Made by a program: the position numbers and the translations under genes. A stretch of 34,617 nucleotides of DNA from Mesorhizobium sp. LSJC280B00 (lineage in GTDB: Bacteria; Pseudomonadota; Alphaproteobacteria; Rhizobiales; Rhizobiaceae), in contig NZ_AYVL01000022.1 of NCBI RefSeq assembly GCF_000502835.1, positions 1 to 34,617 on the forward strand, written 5' to 3'. The notes beneath the pieces are model-generated. The model saw only the letters and a program-made list of their open reading frames with translations. It did not search any database and was not told the DNA's origin. Positions 1 through 8,269 of this stretch are shown here, one piece after another (the first letter of the stretch is position 1; every line of letters begins with the position of its first letter).

Positions 1-74
1 CCTTCTACAACGGCCTGGCCTACTTCCGTGCCTGTGCCGATGGATGGGCTCTGCGAGATGTGTATATGCCCTAG
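1..74 (+). CDS. 3' end of an unidentified gene (partial)
   Basis: Reading from base 3, an open frame gives 23 residues (beginning FYNGLAYFRACADGW and ending YMP) and stops at TAG 72-74. The composition looks like real protein (aromatic-rich, no low complexity) and the gene would lie upstream of, and collinear with, the M24 gene at 315. Too little is visible to name a family. It may belong to the same catabolic cluster, but the 240 bases and the repeat hairpin that follow make a shared transcript uncertain. Confidence 0.5.
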   Translation, partial: FYNGLAYFRACADGWALRDVYMP

Positions 75-314
75 CCACAAAGGGGGGAGATTGGCCGTCG
101 CCTCCGCTTTCGCCAATTGCCAACATCGCGAGAGTAGCGCCATCGGCGAAGCTGCCGATCTCCCCCCTCGTGGGGGGAGATGTCCGGCAGGACAGAGAGG
201 GGCGCGAAGGATCGCCGGCGCGTCGGGGCTGCGGCATCCGGCACAACATATGCGGCATCTCGCACAGCCTCTACGCGGCGCATAGCCCATCCTCGCCGCT
301 TCCAGGAGGCACCC
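75..314. repeat. Intergenic palindromic repeat with a 10-bp perfect hairpin
   Basis: This gap contains a repeat of the type scattered through rhizobial genomes. ATCTCCCCCC at 158-167 pairs perfectly with GGGGGGAGAT at 172-181 around a four-base loop, and a related GGGGGGAGATTGGC string lies near 83-96. The hairpin could act as a terminator for the gene ending at 74 or as an RNA-processing site. The end of the gap carries the strong Shine-Dalgarno AGGAGG (304-309) of the next gene. No other gene is visible here. Confidence 0.6.
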
Positions 315-1619
315 ATGAGCATCGTCGTTTTTGACCCCGACAGCACCGAGGATGTCGACTTCAAGGACCGCATGCGCCATCCGGCGGCGGCGGATCCGGC
401 CGGCGGCATGTGGCTGTCGGACACCGAGCCGTCCTTCATCGACGCCGACGCGCTGCGCAAGGGCCGGCTGGCCAGGCTGCGCGCCTGGATGCGCGAGGCC
501 GGCTATGGCGGCGTCGTTTTGTTCGACCCCAACAACCAGCGCTACGCCACCGGCTCGCGCAACATGTTCGGCTATTTCCTGCGCAACTCGACGCGCTACT
601 TCTTCATCCCCACCGAAGGGCCGATCGTGTTGTTCGAATATCCGCAGAGCTACCATGTCTCGATGGTGCTCGACACGATCGACGAGGCGCGTCCGTCCAA
701 GCTGGTCTGGTCATCGGTGTCAGGCCGCGACGACGAGACCGCCGGCCCGTTCGCCGATGAGATCGCCGAATTGCTCAAGGCGCATGGCGGCGGCTCGATG
801 AAGCTCGGCCTTGACCGCTGCAGCCATCTGCAGGCACTGGCGCTGGAAAAGCGCGGCTGCGAGGTGCGGGATTGCCAGGGCGAGATTTTGGCGGTGCGCG
901 CGGTCAAGACGCCCGAGGAAGTAAAATGCCTGCAGGTGTCGATGGCTGGTGCCGAGGCTGCGGTCTATGCGGTGCGCGAGGCGATCAAGCCTGGCGTTTC
1001 CGAAAACGAGCTGTTCGCCATCATGTATGGTGAGGTGATCCGGCAAGGCGGCGAGTTCATCGAGACCCGGCTGCTGACCTCGGGCCAGCGCACCAATCCG
1101 TGGTTCAACGAGGCGAGCGGCCGCAAGATCAGGCCGGGCGAACTCTTGGCGCTCGATACCGATACGATCGGCTGCTACGGCTATTATTCGGACTTTTCGC
1201 GCACCTTCCGTTGCGGACCGGGCAAGCCGACGGACTATCAGAAGTCGCTCTACCGCATGGCGCACGACCAGGTTCAGCACAATATCGGGGTCGTCAAGCC
1301 GGGCATGGCGTTTCGCGCGATTGCCGAAAGGGCCTGGAAGATACCGGACCGCTTCGTCGACCAGCGTTATACCTCGGTCATGCACGGCGTCGGCATGCAT
1401 GGCGAAACGCCGTTCATAGCGCACGCCATGGACTACGAGACCTATGGCCGCGACGGTGACATCGTGCCCGGCATGGTGGTCAGCGTCGAAAGCTATATCG
1501 GCGAGAAGGGCGGCCGCGAGGGCGTCAAGCTGGAAGACGAGATCCTGATCACCGAGACCGGCACCGAGCTCCTGTCGCGCTTCCCCTATGAGGATGATTT
1601 CCTTGACAGGCATGTTTGA
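315..1619 (+). CDS. M24 (pita-bread fold) metalloenzyme, DddP-like but lacking the DddP catalytic Asp
   Basis: A 434-residue protein with an N-terminal creatinase-like domain (about 50-200) and a C-terminal M24 domain (about 210-425). The metal site is complete: D281 and D283 (LDTDT), D293 (SDFSR), H357 (MHGVG), E392 (SVESY) and E407 (KLEDE). These match the published ligands of the DMSP lyase DddP with a constant offset of 14, and GGEFIETRLLTSG...NPWF is also DddP-like. The residue matching DddP catalytic Asp377 is Gly363 (MHGVGMHGETP), so DMSP cleavage is unlikely. Proline dipeptidases, creatinases and ectoine hydrolases share this fold, so a C-N hydrolase role is the better guess. ATG 315 follows AGGAGG with 5-base spacing. 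The next gene starts 20 bases downstream, so the two probably form an operon. Confidence 0.85.
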   Translation: MSIVVFDPDSTEDVDFKDRMRHPAAADPAGGMWLSDTEPSFIDADALRKGRLARLRAWMREAGYGGVVLFDPNNQRYATGSRNMFGYFLRNSTRYFFIPTEGPIVLFEYPQSYHVSMVLDTIDEARPSKLVWSSVSGRDDETAGPFADEIAELLKAHGGGSMKLGLDRCSHLQALALEKRGCEVRDCQGEILAVRAVKTPEEVKCLQVSMAGAEAAVYAVREAIKPGVSENELFAIMYGEVIRQGGEFIETRLLTSGQRTNPWFNEASGRKIRPGELLALDTDTIGCYGYYSDFSRTFRCGPGKPTDYQKSLYRMAHDQVQHNIGVVKPGMAFRAIAERAWKIPDRFVDQRYTSVMHGVGMHGETPFIAHAMDYETYGRDGDIVPGMVVSVESYIGEKGGREGVKLEDEILITETGTELLSRFPYEDDFLDRHV

Positions 1620-1639
1620 GTGTTGACAGGCAGTTTTGC

Positions 1640-2317
1640 ATGAAAAGCCCGATCTCGATCAAGCGCGGCAAGGTGGCGGCGGTGTTCATCGATCTCCAGG
1701 AGGAGCATCGGCGGGACAAGCGCTATCTGGTCGAAGGCTATGGCGACATCCTCGCCAACGTCCAGCGGCTGCAGGAGGCGGCGCGGGCCAACAATGTGCC
1801 CCTTTACCACTGGGCCTATATCGTCGATCTCGCCACGGCGCGGCCGTTCCACCCGGTCGAGGCCAGCGGCAAGTCGGCGTTTTCCGACAAGGACGATCCG
1901 CTGACTGCGATCTGCGCGGAAGTGGGCCCGGCGACAGGCGAGATGATGCTGGTCAAGACCGATGCCAGCGCCTTCCGCGCGGGGCCTGCCGCCGAGCGGC
2001 TGAAGGCCGACGGCATCGAGTGGCTGGTCGTTGCCGGCGTCTGGACCGAGGCCTGCATCGATGCCACCGTCAAGGATGCGGTGGCGCTTGGGTTTCGAGT
2101 GCTGCTGGTCAAGGATGCCTGCGGCAGCGGCAGCACGGCGATGCACCAGACGGCCATCCTCAACCTTGCCAACCGGCTCTATGGCGGTGCCGTCACCACC
2201 ACCGACGGCGCCTGCCGGCTGCTGGCAGGCGAGACGGTCGAAGCCTGGCAGGTCGAGGGCTCGGTGCCGCTGCGCTTCAGCTATGAAAATGCTGCCCGGC
2301 TCTACGCCGAGCTCTGA
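1640..2317 (+). CDS. Isochorismatase-family cysteine hydrolase
   Basis: A 225-residue protein with the Asp-Lys-Cys triad of the family: D18 (VFIDLQ), K106 (LVKTD) and C139 (GVWTEACIDAT). The family includes N-carbamoylsarcosine amidase, nicotinamidase, biuret hydrolase and isochorismatase, which hydrolyse amide, carbamoyl or vinyl-ether bonds through a Cys thioester. The residues between the motifs do not let me choose a substrate. Alongside an M24 enzyme, an esterase and a binding protein, a small nitrogenous nutrient is the best inference. ATG 1640 is used. A TTG at 1616 overlapping the stop of the upstream gene is an alternative that would add eight residues and give translational coupling. 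The next gene begins 16 bases after this stop. Confidence 0.85.
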   Translation: MKSPISIKRGKVAAVFIDLQEEHRRDKRYLVEGYGDILANVQRLQEAARANNVPLYHWAYIVDLATARPFHPVEASGKSAFSDKDDPLTAICAEVGPATGEMMLVKTDASAFRAGPAAERLKADGIEWLVVAGVWTEACIDATVKDAVALGFRVLLVKDACGSGSTAMHQTAILNLANRLYGGAVTTTDGACRLLAGETVEAWQVEGSVPLRFSYENAARLYAEL

Positions 2318-2333
2318 GCGGGATCGCGCAGCG

Positions 2334-3326
2334 ATGATCACCGAGGCCGAGCGACCCGGAACGAGAGGGCGCGGAAAATACCAAACGCTGCTCGATCCGG
2401 AGCTGTGGGCCTATATCGATCGGGTCAACGAGTGGTATCCGCCCGAAATCGTCTACATGCCGATCGACAGGCAGCGGGCGGTCTATGATGCCACGTGCCG
2501 GGCGTTTCGCGAGCCCTATCCACCCGGCGTCAAGGCCAGCGACAGCGCGGTTCCTGCCGGCGACCGTGCGATCTCGGTCCGGCGTTACCAGATGGCGGGC
2601 ACGGCGCCGCAAGCGATGGTTGTCTATTATCACGGCGGCGGCTTCGTCCTTGGCGGGCTCGACAGCCATGACGACATCTGCGCCGAGATATGCGCCGGCA
2701 CCGGCTTTGCCGTGCTGTCCGCCGATTACCGGCTGGCGCCCGAGCATCTGCATCCGGCCGCCTTCGACGATGCGCTGGCCGTATTCGAATGGGCGACGGC
2801 GACGGCCGGCCTGCCGATAGTGCTCTGCGGCGAAAGCGCCGGCGGCAATCTGGCCGCTGCGGTGGCACAGGCGACACGCCGCCATCCTCGCCATGCGATC
2901 GGCCAGGTGCTGATCTATCCCGAGCTCGGCGGCCCGGAACCAGTTGGCAAAGAGAGCGCCGGGTCCTGTGTCGAGCACGCCGAAGCGCCGCTGCTGACGT
3001 TGCGCGACATCGAGTTCTATCGCCAGATCCGGTCGGCGAAGGGACAGTCGCAGGACGACCCGACCTTTTCGCCGCTCAGCGACACCGACTTCTCCGGGCT
3101 GCCGCCGACGGTCATCGTCACCGCGCAATGCGACCCGCTGTCCTCGGAAGGCGAGGCCTATCGCGACCGCATCCTCGCCGCCGCCGGTCGCGCCTGGTGG
3201 CATGAGGAGCCGCGCCTCGTGCATAGCTTTCTACGCGCCCGCAAGACCGTGCCGCGAGCCGGCGAAGCCTTCGGGCGCATCATTGCGGCCATCGCCGCGC
3301 TCGGCAAAGGCGACTGGCCTTACTGA
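2334..3326 (+). CDS. Alpha/beta hydrolase of the hormone-sensitive-lipase family
   Basis: A 330-residue enzyme with the full HSL-type signature: oxyanion-hole motif HGGGF (from H100), nucleophile elbow GESAGG (S168), acid D267 in CDPLSSEG, and base H297 in LVHSFLRA. The family hydrolyses short-chain carboxylic esters, sometimes carbamates or lactones, and is cytoplasmic. No signal peptide is seen. It is the third gene of the plus-strand cluster and probably co-transcribed. Its role beside the M24 and isochorismatase enzymes is likely removal of an acyl or ester group from the same nutrient, which is inference. ATG 2334 lies 16 bases after the previous stop, with only a weak ribosome site (GCGGGAT). 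Confidence 0.85.
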   Translation: MITEAERPGTRGRGKYQTLLDPELWAYIDRVNEWYPPEIVYMPIDRQRAVYDATCRAFREPYPPGVKASDSAVPAGDRAISVRRYQMAGTAPQAMVVYYHGGGFVLGGLDSHDDICAEICAGTGFAVLSADYRLAPEHLHPAAFDDALAVFEWATATAGLPIVLCGESAGGNLAAAVAQATRRHPRHAIGQVLIYPELGGPEPVGKESAGSCVEHAEAPLLTLRDIEFYRQIRSAKGQSQDDPTFSPLSDTDFSGLPPTVIVTAQCDPLSSEGEAYRDRILAAAGRAWWHEEPRLVHSFLRARKTVPRAGEAFGRIIAAIAALGKGDWPY

Positions 3327-3339
3327 GGTTGCGAAGGCC

Positions 3340-3600
3340 CCCTCATCCGGCCGCTTCGCGTCCACCTTCTCCCCGCTGGGGAGAAGAGGCTGGCATCAAC
3401 GCTGGCGACCTCGTCTCCCCCCGGGGGAGAGGTCGGATTGCCCCGAATTGCCCTTCGCAATTCGGTTGGCAATCCGGGTGAGGGGGACCTTCCGTTTGCG
3501 GAACAGCGCACAAGAACTGCGGAAGTCCGAACACTCCCCCACGGGAGCTCGCCCTATCATCCCCGAGGCAATGGCGCTCCGGCGATCGCATCCGTCCCCC
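3340..3600. repeat. Cluster of short palindromic repeats in a 321-base gap
   Basis: The gap between the hydrolase and the binding protein is mostly repeat. CTTCTCCCC (3366-3374) pairs with GGGGAGAAG (3378-3386) around GCT, and CTCCCCCCGGGGGAG lies near 3415. A further AATTGCCCTTCGCAATT-type hairpin lies around 3445-3465. The left part (from about 3348, CATCCGGCCGCTTCGCG) has the same sequence as the right half of the element at 5332-5472, so this is a derivative of the same family. No gene is visible. The repeats may attenuate or process the transcript running into the gene at 3648. Confidence 0.65.
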
Positions 3601-3647
3601 GCGTTTGGCGATCGGCAGAGGTGCCCAACAACAGGGGAATGACGACA

Positions 3648-5288
3648 ATGAAGTTCATGCTGACCGATCGAAAACTGCATCCGCAGGCCGAGCCCGTCGC
3701 CGATGGCTTCAAGAAAGGCCAGATGAACCGGCGCGAATATCTCGCCACCATGGCTGCGCTCGGCGTCAGCGCTACCGGCGCGCTGGCGCTCGGCGGGCTT
3801 GCGCCGTCACCGGCCAGGGCCGAGGAGCCGAAGCGCGGCGGCATCTTGCGCGTCGCCATGAACGTCAAGGGCTGGAAGGATCCGCGCACCTTCGACGGCG
3901 TCGAGATGTCCAACGTCGCCCGCCAGTGCAACGAATATTTGGTGCGCTGGAAGCGCGACTTCACCTTCGAGCCATGGCTGCTCGAGAGCTGGGAAACCAG
4001 CGACGACGCCCGCGTGCTGACGCTGCATGTCCGCAAGGGCATCACCTGGTCGAACGGCGACACCTTCAACGCCGACGACGTGATCCACAATCTGACGCGC
4101 TGGTGCGATGCGTCCGTCGCCGGCAATTCGGTGGCCGCGCGCATGGGCGCACTGGTCAACGCCGATACCAAGAAGGCCGTCGACGGCGGCATCGAGCGCG
4201 TCGACGATTTCACCGTCCGGCTCAATTTGCCCAAGCCCGACATTTCGCTGATCGCCGGCATGGCCGACTATCCGGCGCTGATCATGCACCGCAGCTATGA
4301 AGGCGACGGCGATCCGCTGAAGGCATTGGCGATCACCACCGGGCCTTGCGAACTCGTGGCATGGGACGCCGAGGTCGGCGCCGAAGTCCGCCGCAAGGAC
4401 AAGCCATGGTGGAAGGGCGAGTTCTACCTCGACGGCATCAAATGGGTCGACTACGGCTCCGACCCCAACGCCATGCTGTCGGCCTTCGAATCGGGCGAGA
4501 TCGACACCGACCACGAAACCGCCTCCGATACGGTTGCGCAGACCGAGTCCATGGGCCTGAGCAATTCCGAGATCGCCACCGGTTCGACCATCGTGGCGCG
4601 TTTCAACGTCGGCAACCCGCCCTATGACGACATCAAGGTGCGGCGCGCCGCCCAACTTGCCGTCGACAATGCCGCCGTGCTGAAGATCGGCATGGACAAC
4701 CGCGGCAAGCCTGCCGAGAACCATCATGTCGGGCCGATGCATCCCGAATATGCCGATATCGGCCCGGCCGTCCGCAACATTGATCAAGCCAAGGCCCTGC
4801 TCGCCGAGGCCAGCAAGGCCGACCACGAATACGAACTCATCTCGGTCGACGTCGACTGGCAGAAGAGCACCGGCGACGCCATCGCCGCGCAGATGCGCGA
4901 GGCCGGGCTGAAGATCAAGCGCACCGTGCTGCCGGCCGCGACCTTCTGGAACGACTGGAGCAAATATCCTTTCTCCTGCACGGAATGGCTCGGCCGGCCG
5001 CTCGGCGTCCAGGTGCTGGCGCTCGCTTATAAGTCTGGCGCCGCGTGGAACGAGAGCGCCTACGCCGATCCGGAATTCGACAGTCTGCTCGACAAGGCGC
5101 TGGCGATGCCCGATCCCGGCGCCCGCAAGGAGCTCATGGCCAAGATCGAACAGAATCTGCGCGATTCCGGCGTCATCATCCAGCCCTACTGGCGCTCGGT
5201 CTACCGCACCTACCGCAAGGGCGTGCATGGCTGCGAGCAGCACCAGTCGCTCGAGCAGCATTTCGAGAAGGTTTGGCTCGAGGCGTAG
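3648..5288 (+). CDS. ABC transporter substrate-binding protein, family 5 (peptide/opine/nickel type)
   Basis: A 546-residue periplasmic binding protein. The N terminus carries a Tat-like signal (NRREYLATMAALG, hydrophobic stretch, then a probable cut after ARA before EEPKRGG). The mature part has SBP_bac_5 features: GGILRVAMN near its start, the LTLHVRKGITWSNGD segment with DDVIHNL, and a C-terminal LMAKIEQNLRDSGVIIQPYW stretch. The family delivers oligopeptides, opines, nickel or other solutes to a membrane importer. No permease or ATPase genes lie nearby: the next gene is on the other strand. It therefore works with components encoded elsewhere, perhaps upstream of the window. ATG 3648 is chosen because AGGGGA (3633-3638) is nine bases away. 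The ATG at 3639 abuts that site and is unlikely. Confidence 0.85.
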   Translation: MKFMLTDRKLHPQAEPVADGFKKGQMNRREYLATMAALGVSATGALALGGLAPSPARAEEPKRGGILRVAMNVKGWKDPRTFDGVEMSNVARQCNEYLVRWKRDFTFEPWLLESWETSDDARVLTLHVRKGITWSNGDTFNADDVIHNLTRWCDASVAGNSVAARMGALVNADTKKAVDGGIERVDDFTVRLNLPKPDISLIAGMADYPALIMHRSYEGDGDPLKALAITTGPCELVAWDAEVGAEVRRKDKPWWKGEFYLDGIKWVDYGSDPNAMLSAFESGEIDTDHETASDTVAQTESMGLSNSEIATGSTIVARFNVGNPPYDDIKVRRAAQLAVDNAAVLKIGMDNRGKPAENHHVGPMHPEYADIGPAVRNIDQAKALLAEASKADHEYELISVDVDWQKSTGDAIAAQMREAGLKIKRTVLPAATFWNDWSKYPFSCTEWLGRPLGVQVLALAYKSGAAWNESAYADPEFDSLLDKALAMPDPGARKELMAKIEQNLRDSGVIIQPYWRSVYRTYRKGVHGCEQHQSLEQHFEKVWLEA

Positions 5289-5331
5289 CCTTGCAGACGA
5301 CCAATTGTCGGGGCCAGCGCCGCTCCTTCCA

Positions 5332-5472
5332 CCTTCTCCCCTTGTGGGAGAAGGTGGATTGGCGCGCAGCGCCAAGACGGTTGAGGGGTGCGGACGGAGT
5401 GCCGTCAGTATCAAGCTGGAACACCCCTCATCCGGCCGCTTCGCGTCCACCTTCTCCCACAAGGCGAGAAGG
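5332..5472. repeat. MITE-like element with 27-bp terminal inverted repeats
   Basis: The left end (5332-5358) and the reverse complement of the right end (5446-5472) match at 26 of 27 positions, and each end is itself a hairpin (CCTTCTCCC / GGGAGAAGG). The 141-bp element has no coding capacity of its own. It lies across the 3' end of the decarboxylase gene on the minus strand and contributes its last 14 codons and stop. Fragments of the same family occur at 3348-3400. Such elements are mobilised in trans if at all; no transposase is present in the window. Confidence 0.75.
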
Positions 5473-6957
5473 AAGAGCCACGCCAGGCCTTGAAATCTCC
5501 AGTCCAAGCCGCACGGTCTCCCGCACCAGCAGGTCCAGATCGTCGCGCCGGGTGCGGTGGTTGTTGATCGCCACCCTGAGGCTATGCTGGCCATGCACCG
5601 TCGTGTCGGAAATGGCGGCGATGCCTTCTTCCTGCAGCCTCAGCATGATCTCGGTATTGAGCGCTTTCAGGCGCTCCCCGCCCAGTCCGTCCGCGCGGTA
5701 GCGAAAGCAGACGATGTTGATGCTCACCGGCGCTACCAGTTCGAGTGCCGGTTCGGCCGCGATCAGCGCGCCGAGATAATGCCCTTGCGCGATGTTCTGG
5801 TCGATCAGCCGGCCGAACTTTTCGATGCCGTGCTCTCGCAACGCCATCCACACCTTCAGAGCGCGAAAGCCGCGCGTCGTCTGCAGGCCGTAATCGTGCA
5901 GCCATTGGCCGGAGGCCAAGCCGCGCGGCGTCGATTCCAGATATTCCGGCGTCACCGCGAACGTGCCGCGATGCACGGAGGCATCCCGGATCAGCGCGCA
6001 GCCGACCTCGAATGGCGCGTGCAGCCATTTATGCGGATCGAGCGCGATCGAGTGGGCGTGCTCGATGCCGGCAACGCGATGCGAATTGTCTGGCGCAATC
6101 GCAAGCAAGGCGCCGATGCAGCCATCGACGTGAAACCACAGATCCTCTTTTGCCGCCAGGTCAGCCAGCGCTTGCAGATCGTCGATTGCGCCGGTGTTCA
6201 CCGTGCCGGCCGTACCGATTACGCAGGCCGGCTTGAAGCCGGCGTCGCGGTCCTCGGCGATCGCCGCCCGCAACGCAGCGATGTCGATCCGCAGCCCGGC
6301 ATCGCTCGGGATGCGACGCAGCGCCCGGTTGCCGAGGCCGAGCACTTCCATCGCCTTGCGGTGACAGGAGTGAAGCTGGTCGGAGCCGTAGAAACGCAGC
6401 GGCTTGTCGATGCCGGCAACGCCGTGCTCGCGTATGTCGATGCCGGCCTTGGCGTTGCGCGCCACGGTCAGCCCGATGATGTTGGCCATCGAGCCGCCGC
6501 TGACCAGCGTGCCGCTGGCCGATTGCGGAAAGCCCAGCATCTGCTTCAGCCAATCGACGACCTGGCCGTCCATCAAGGCGGCGGCGTGGTTGCCGCCGCC
6601 GAGGTTGGAGCCCTGGATCGCCGCCAGGAAATCACCGAGCGCCCCGGTGAAATTGCTCGACCCCATGTACCAGGCCCAGAAGCGCGGATGGATATTGCCC
6701 ATTGGATAGGCCATCAGCTTCTTGACAACGTCGCCATAGACATCGGCCAGCGGCGTTGGCGATTGCGGCAGGGACGCGGTGAAGAACTCCCTCACATCTC
6801 CAGGCATCTCCTGCCACACCGGCCGCTCTCTGACATCGCGCAGGTAGGCGACGGCATCGTCGACGACCCGATGCGACAGGACCTGCACATCTCCCCAGTC
6901 CGAGGGGTCAAGCGTTTCCTCGGCGGTCGTGGCGGGCAATCCAGACGGCGTGTCCAT
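5428..6957 (-). CDS. Group II PLP-dependent decarboxylase (aromatic-amino-acid / glutamate decarboxylase family)
   Basis: A 509-residue enzyme with the PF00282 layout: NIHPRFWAWYMG near 88, GGGNHAAALMD (about 120-130), TLVSGGSMANI for phosphate binding (150-160), HVDGCIGA (276-283) and the PLP Schiff-base lysine K310 in LDPHKW. The family decarboxylates aromatic or acidic L-amino acids to amines; substrate cannot be fixed from the sequence. GGGAG at 6966-6970 precedes ATG 6957. It follows the cysteine-synthase-like gene by 25 bases, so the two form an operon. The last 14 residues (PSRLVGEGGREAAG) and the TGA are encoded by the inverted-repeat element at 5332-5472, so the native C terminus has been replaced or extended. 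Confidence 0.88.
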   Translation of the reverse strand: MDTPSGLPATTAEETLDPSDWGDVQVLSHRVVDDAVAYLRDVRERPVWQEMPGDVREFFTASLPQSPTPLADVYGDVVKKLMAYPMGNIHPRFWAWYMGSSNFTGALGDFLAAIQGSNLGGGNHAAALMDGQVVDWLKQMLGFPQSASGTLVSGGSMANIIGLTVARNAKAGIDIREHGVAGIDKPLRFYGSDQLHSCHRKAMEVLGLGNRALRRIPSDAGLRIDIAALRAAIAEDRDAGFKPACVIGTAGTVNTGAIDDLQALADLAAKEDLWFHVDGCIGALLAIAPDNSHRVAGIEHAHSIALDPHKWLHAPFEVGCALIRDASVHRGTFAVTPEYLESTPRGLASGQWLHDYGLQTTRGFRALKVWMALREHGIEKFGRLIDQNIAQGHYLGALIAAEPALELVAPVSINIVCFRYRADGLGGERLKALNTEIMLRLQEEGIAAISDTTVHGQHSLRVAINNHRTRRDDLDLLVRETVRLGLEISRPGVALPSRLVGEGGREAAG

Positions 6958-6982
6958 GCAGGTCGCTCCCGATATGCCGCCG

Positions 6983-8068
6983 TCACGCCGGAAACTGGCA
7001 GCCGGGCGTCGACTGCGAAAGCGCAGTCTCCTCGGCGTCCATCTCCGCCTCGATGCCGTCGAACAGCGGTGTCGTCATGTAGCGTTCGCCAGTATCGGGC
7101 AGCATGCACAGGATCACCGAGCCGGGCGCCGCCTTTTCCGCGATCTGCCGCGCCACCGCGAAGGTCGCTCCGCCGGAGATGCCGGTGAAAATCCCTTCCT
7201 TCTGCGCCAGCGCCTTGGCCCATTTCATGCCCTCGGGCCCGGCAATCGGCACCACCTCGTCATAGAGGCTTGCGTCTATCGCCTCCTGCAGCACGTCCGG
7301 AATGAAGTCGGGCGTCCAGCCCTGGATCGGATGCGGCTCGAACGCCGGATGGCTGGCGGCAGGCGCGCCGCCGGTGCCGCGCTGCTGCGGCTTGCCGCTG
7401 CCGATAAGCTGCGCATTGGCCGGTTCGGCGAGCACGATCCGGGTCTCCGGCCGCTCGCGGCGCAGCACGCGTCCGACGCCGGCGACGGTGCCGCCCGTGC
7501 CGTAGCCGGTGACGAAGCAGTCGAGCCGCGAGCCGGCGAAATCGTTGATGATCTCGCGCGCCGTCGTCGCTTCGTGAATGGCGGCGTTGGCCTTGGTTTC
7601 GAACTGGCGGGCCAGGAACCAGCCATTGGCTTCGGCGAGCTCCACCGCCTTCTTGTACATGCCGAAACCCTTCTGGGCGCGCGGCGTCAGCACCACCTTG
7701 GCGCCCAGCATGCGCATCAGCTTGCGGCGTTCGATGGAAAAACTGTCGGCCATCGTCACCACCAGCGGATAGCCCTTCTGGGCGCAGACCATGGCAAGGC
7801 CGATGCCGGTGTTGCCGCTGGTCGCCTCGACCACGGTCTGGCCAGGCTTTAGAGCGCCGCTGAGCTCGCCTTCCTCGATGATGTTGAGCGCCAGCCGGTC
7901 CTTCACCGAGGCGGCGGGATTGAAGAACTCGGCCTTCACATAGATCGTGGCATGGTCCGGTCCGAGATTATTGATGCGGATCACCGGCGTATCGCCGACC
8001 GTGTCGAGAATGCTGTCGAACAGACGGCCGCGCCCGGCGGTGGTTCTGATTTTCTGTTGATGCAACAT
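6983..8068 (-). CDS. Cysteine-synthase-like PLP enzyme (beta-substituted alanine synthase)
   Basis: A 361-residue fold-type II PLP enzyme. K56 in NPAASVKDR is the Schiff-base lysine, TSGNTG (about 84) binds the substrate carboxylate, and GYGTGGTVAG binds the PLP phosphate. O-acetylserine sulfhydrylases make L-cysteine from O-acetylserine and sulfide; relatives make other beta-substituted alanines. It is longer than CysK (about 310-325 residues), mainly from an insert around 240-265 (GKPQQRGTGGAPAASHP) and a C-terminal extension, so it is probably a specialised paralogue. GAGGAG sits 5-6 bases before ATG 8068. It is first in an operon with the decarboxylase and divergent from a SARP-like regulator that may control it. 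Confidence 0.85.
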   Translation of the reverse strand: MLHQQKIRTTAGRGRLFDSILDTVGDTPVIRINNLGPDHATIYVKAEFFNPAASVKDRLALNIIEEGELSGALKPGQTVVEATSGNTGIGLAMVCAQKGYPLVVTMADSFSIERRKLMRMLGAKVVLTPRAQKGFGMYKKAVELAEANGWFLARQFETKANAAIHEATTAREIINDFAGSRLDCFVTGYGTGGTVAGVGRVLRRERPETRIVLAEPANAQLIGSGKPQQRGTGGAPAASHPAFEPHPIQGWTPDFIPDVLQEAIDASLYDEVVPIAGPEGMKWAKALAQKEGIFTGISGGATFAVARQIAEKAAPGSVILCMLPDTGERYMTTPLFDGIEAEMDAEETALSQSTPGCQFPA

Positions 8069-8183
8069 GTCGATCTCCTCGCCTTGTCGTTGTCTCTTGT
8101 CGTCACGGGCCGGTTACAGACCGGTGGCTTGGGCGGCGAGGTTTCGAGACCTTGCCGCGCTACATTTGCCTCCGGCAATGCCA

Positions 8184-8214
8184 GCATCCGGAGCGGGAAT
8201 TCGTTGCCGGATGC
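8184..8214. promoter_or_regulatory. Inverted repeat in the divergent promoter region (candidate operator)
   Basis: GCATCCGG (8184-8191) and CCGGATGC (8207-8214) are perfect inverted copies separated by 15 bases, between the divergent starts at 8068 and 8270. Centre-to-centre spacing is 23 bp, about two helical turns, as in many dimeric regulator sites. SARP proteins usually bind direct repeats, so the binding protein is unknown. The site is seen; its function is inferred. Confidence 0.4.
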
Positions 8215-8269
8215 ACCGTGTCGCGTTTGGTGATAAAACAAAGGCCGACTGGCCAGCGTGGGAGCAGGC

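Noticed and set aside
315..1619. Annotation of the M24 gene as DMSP lyase dddP
   Set aside because: The residue matching the proposed catalytic Asp377 is Gly363, although the metal ligands agree.
3807..5594. 595-codon minus-strand open frame opposite the binding-protein gene
   Set aside because: Antisense shadow. The plus strand encodes a clear family 5 binding protein with a signal peptide.
5557..7188. 543-codon plus-strand open frame opposite the decarboxylase
   Set aside because: It is the antisense of a well-supported PLP enzyme. Long antisense frames are expected in GC-rich coding DNA.
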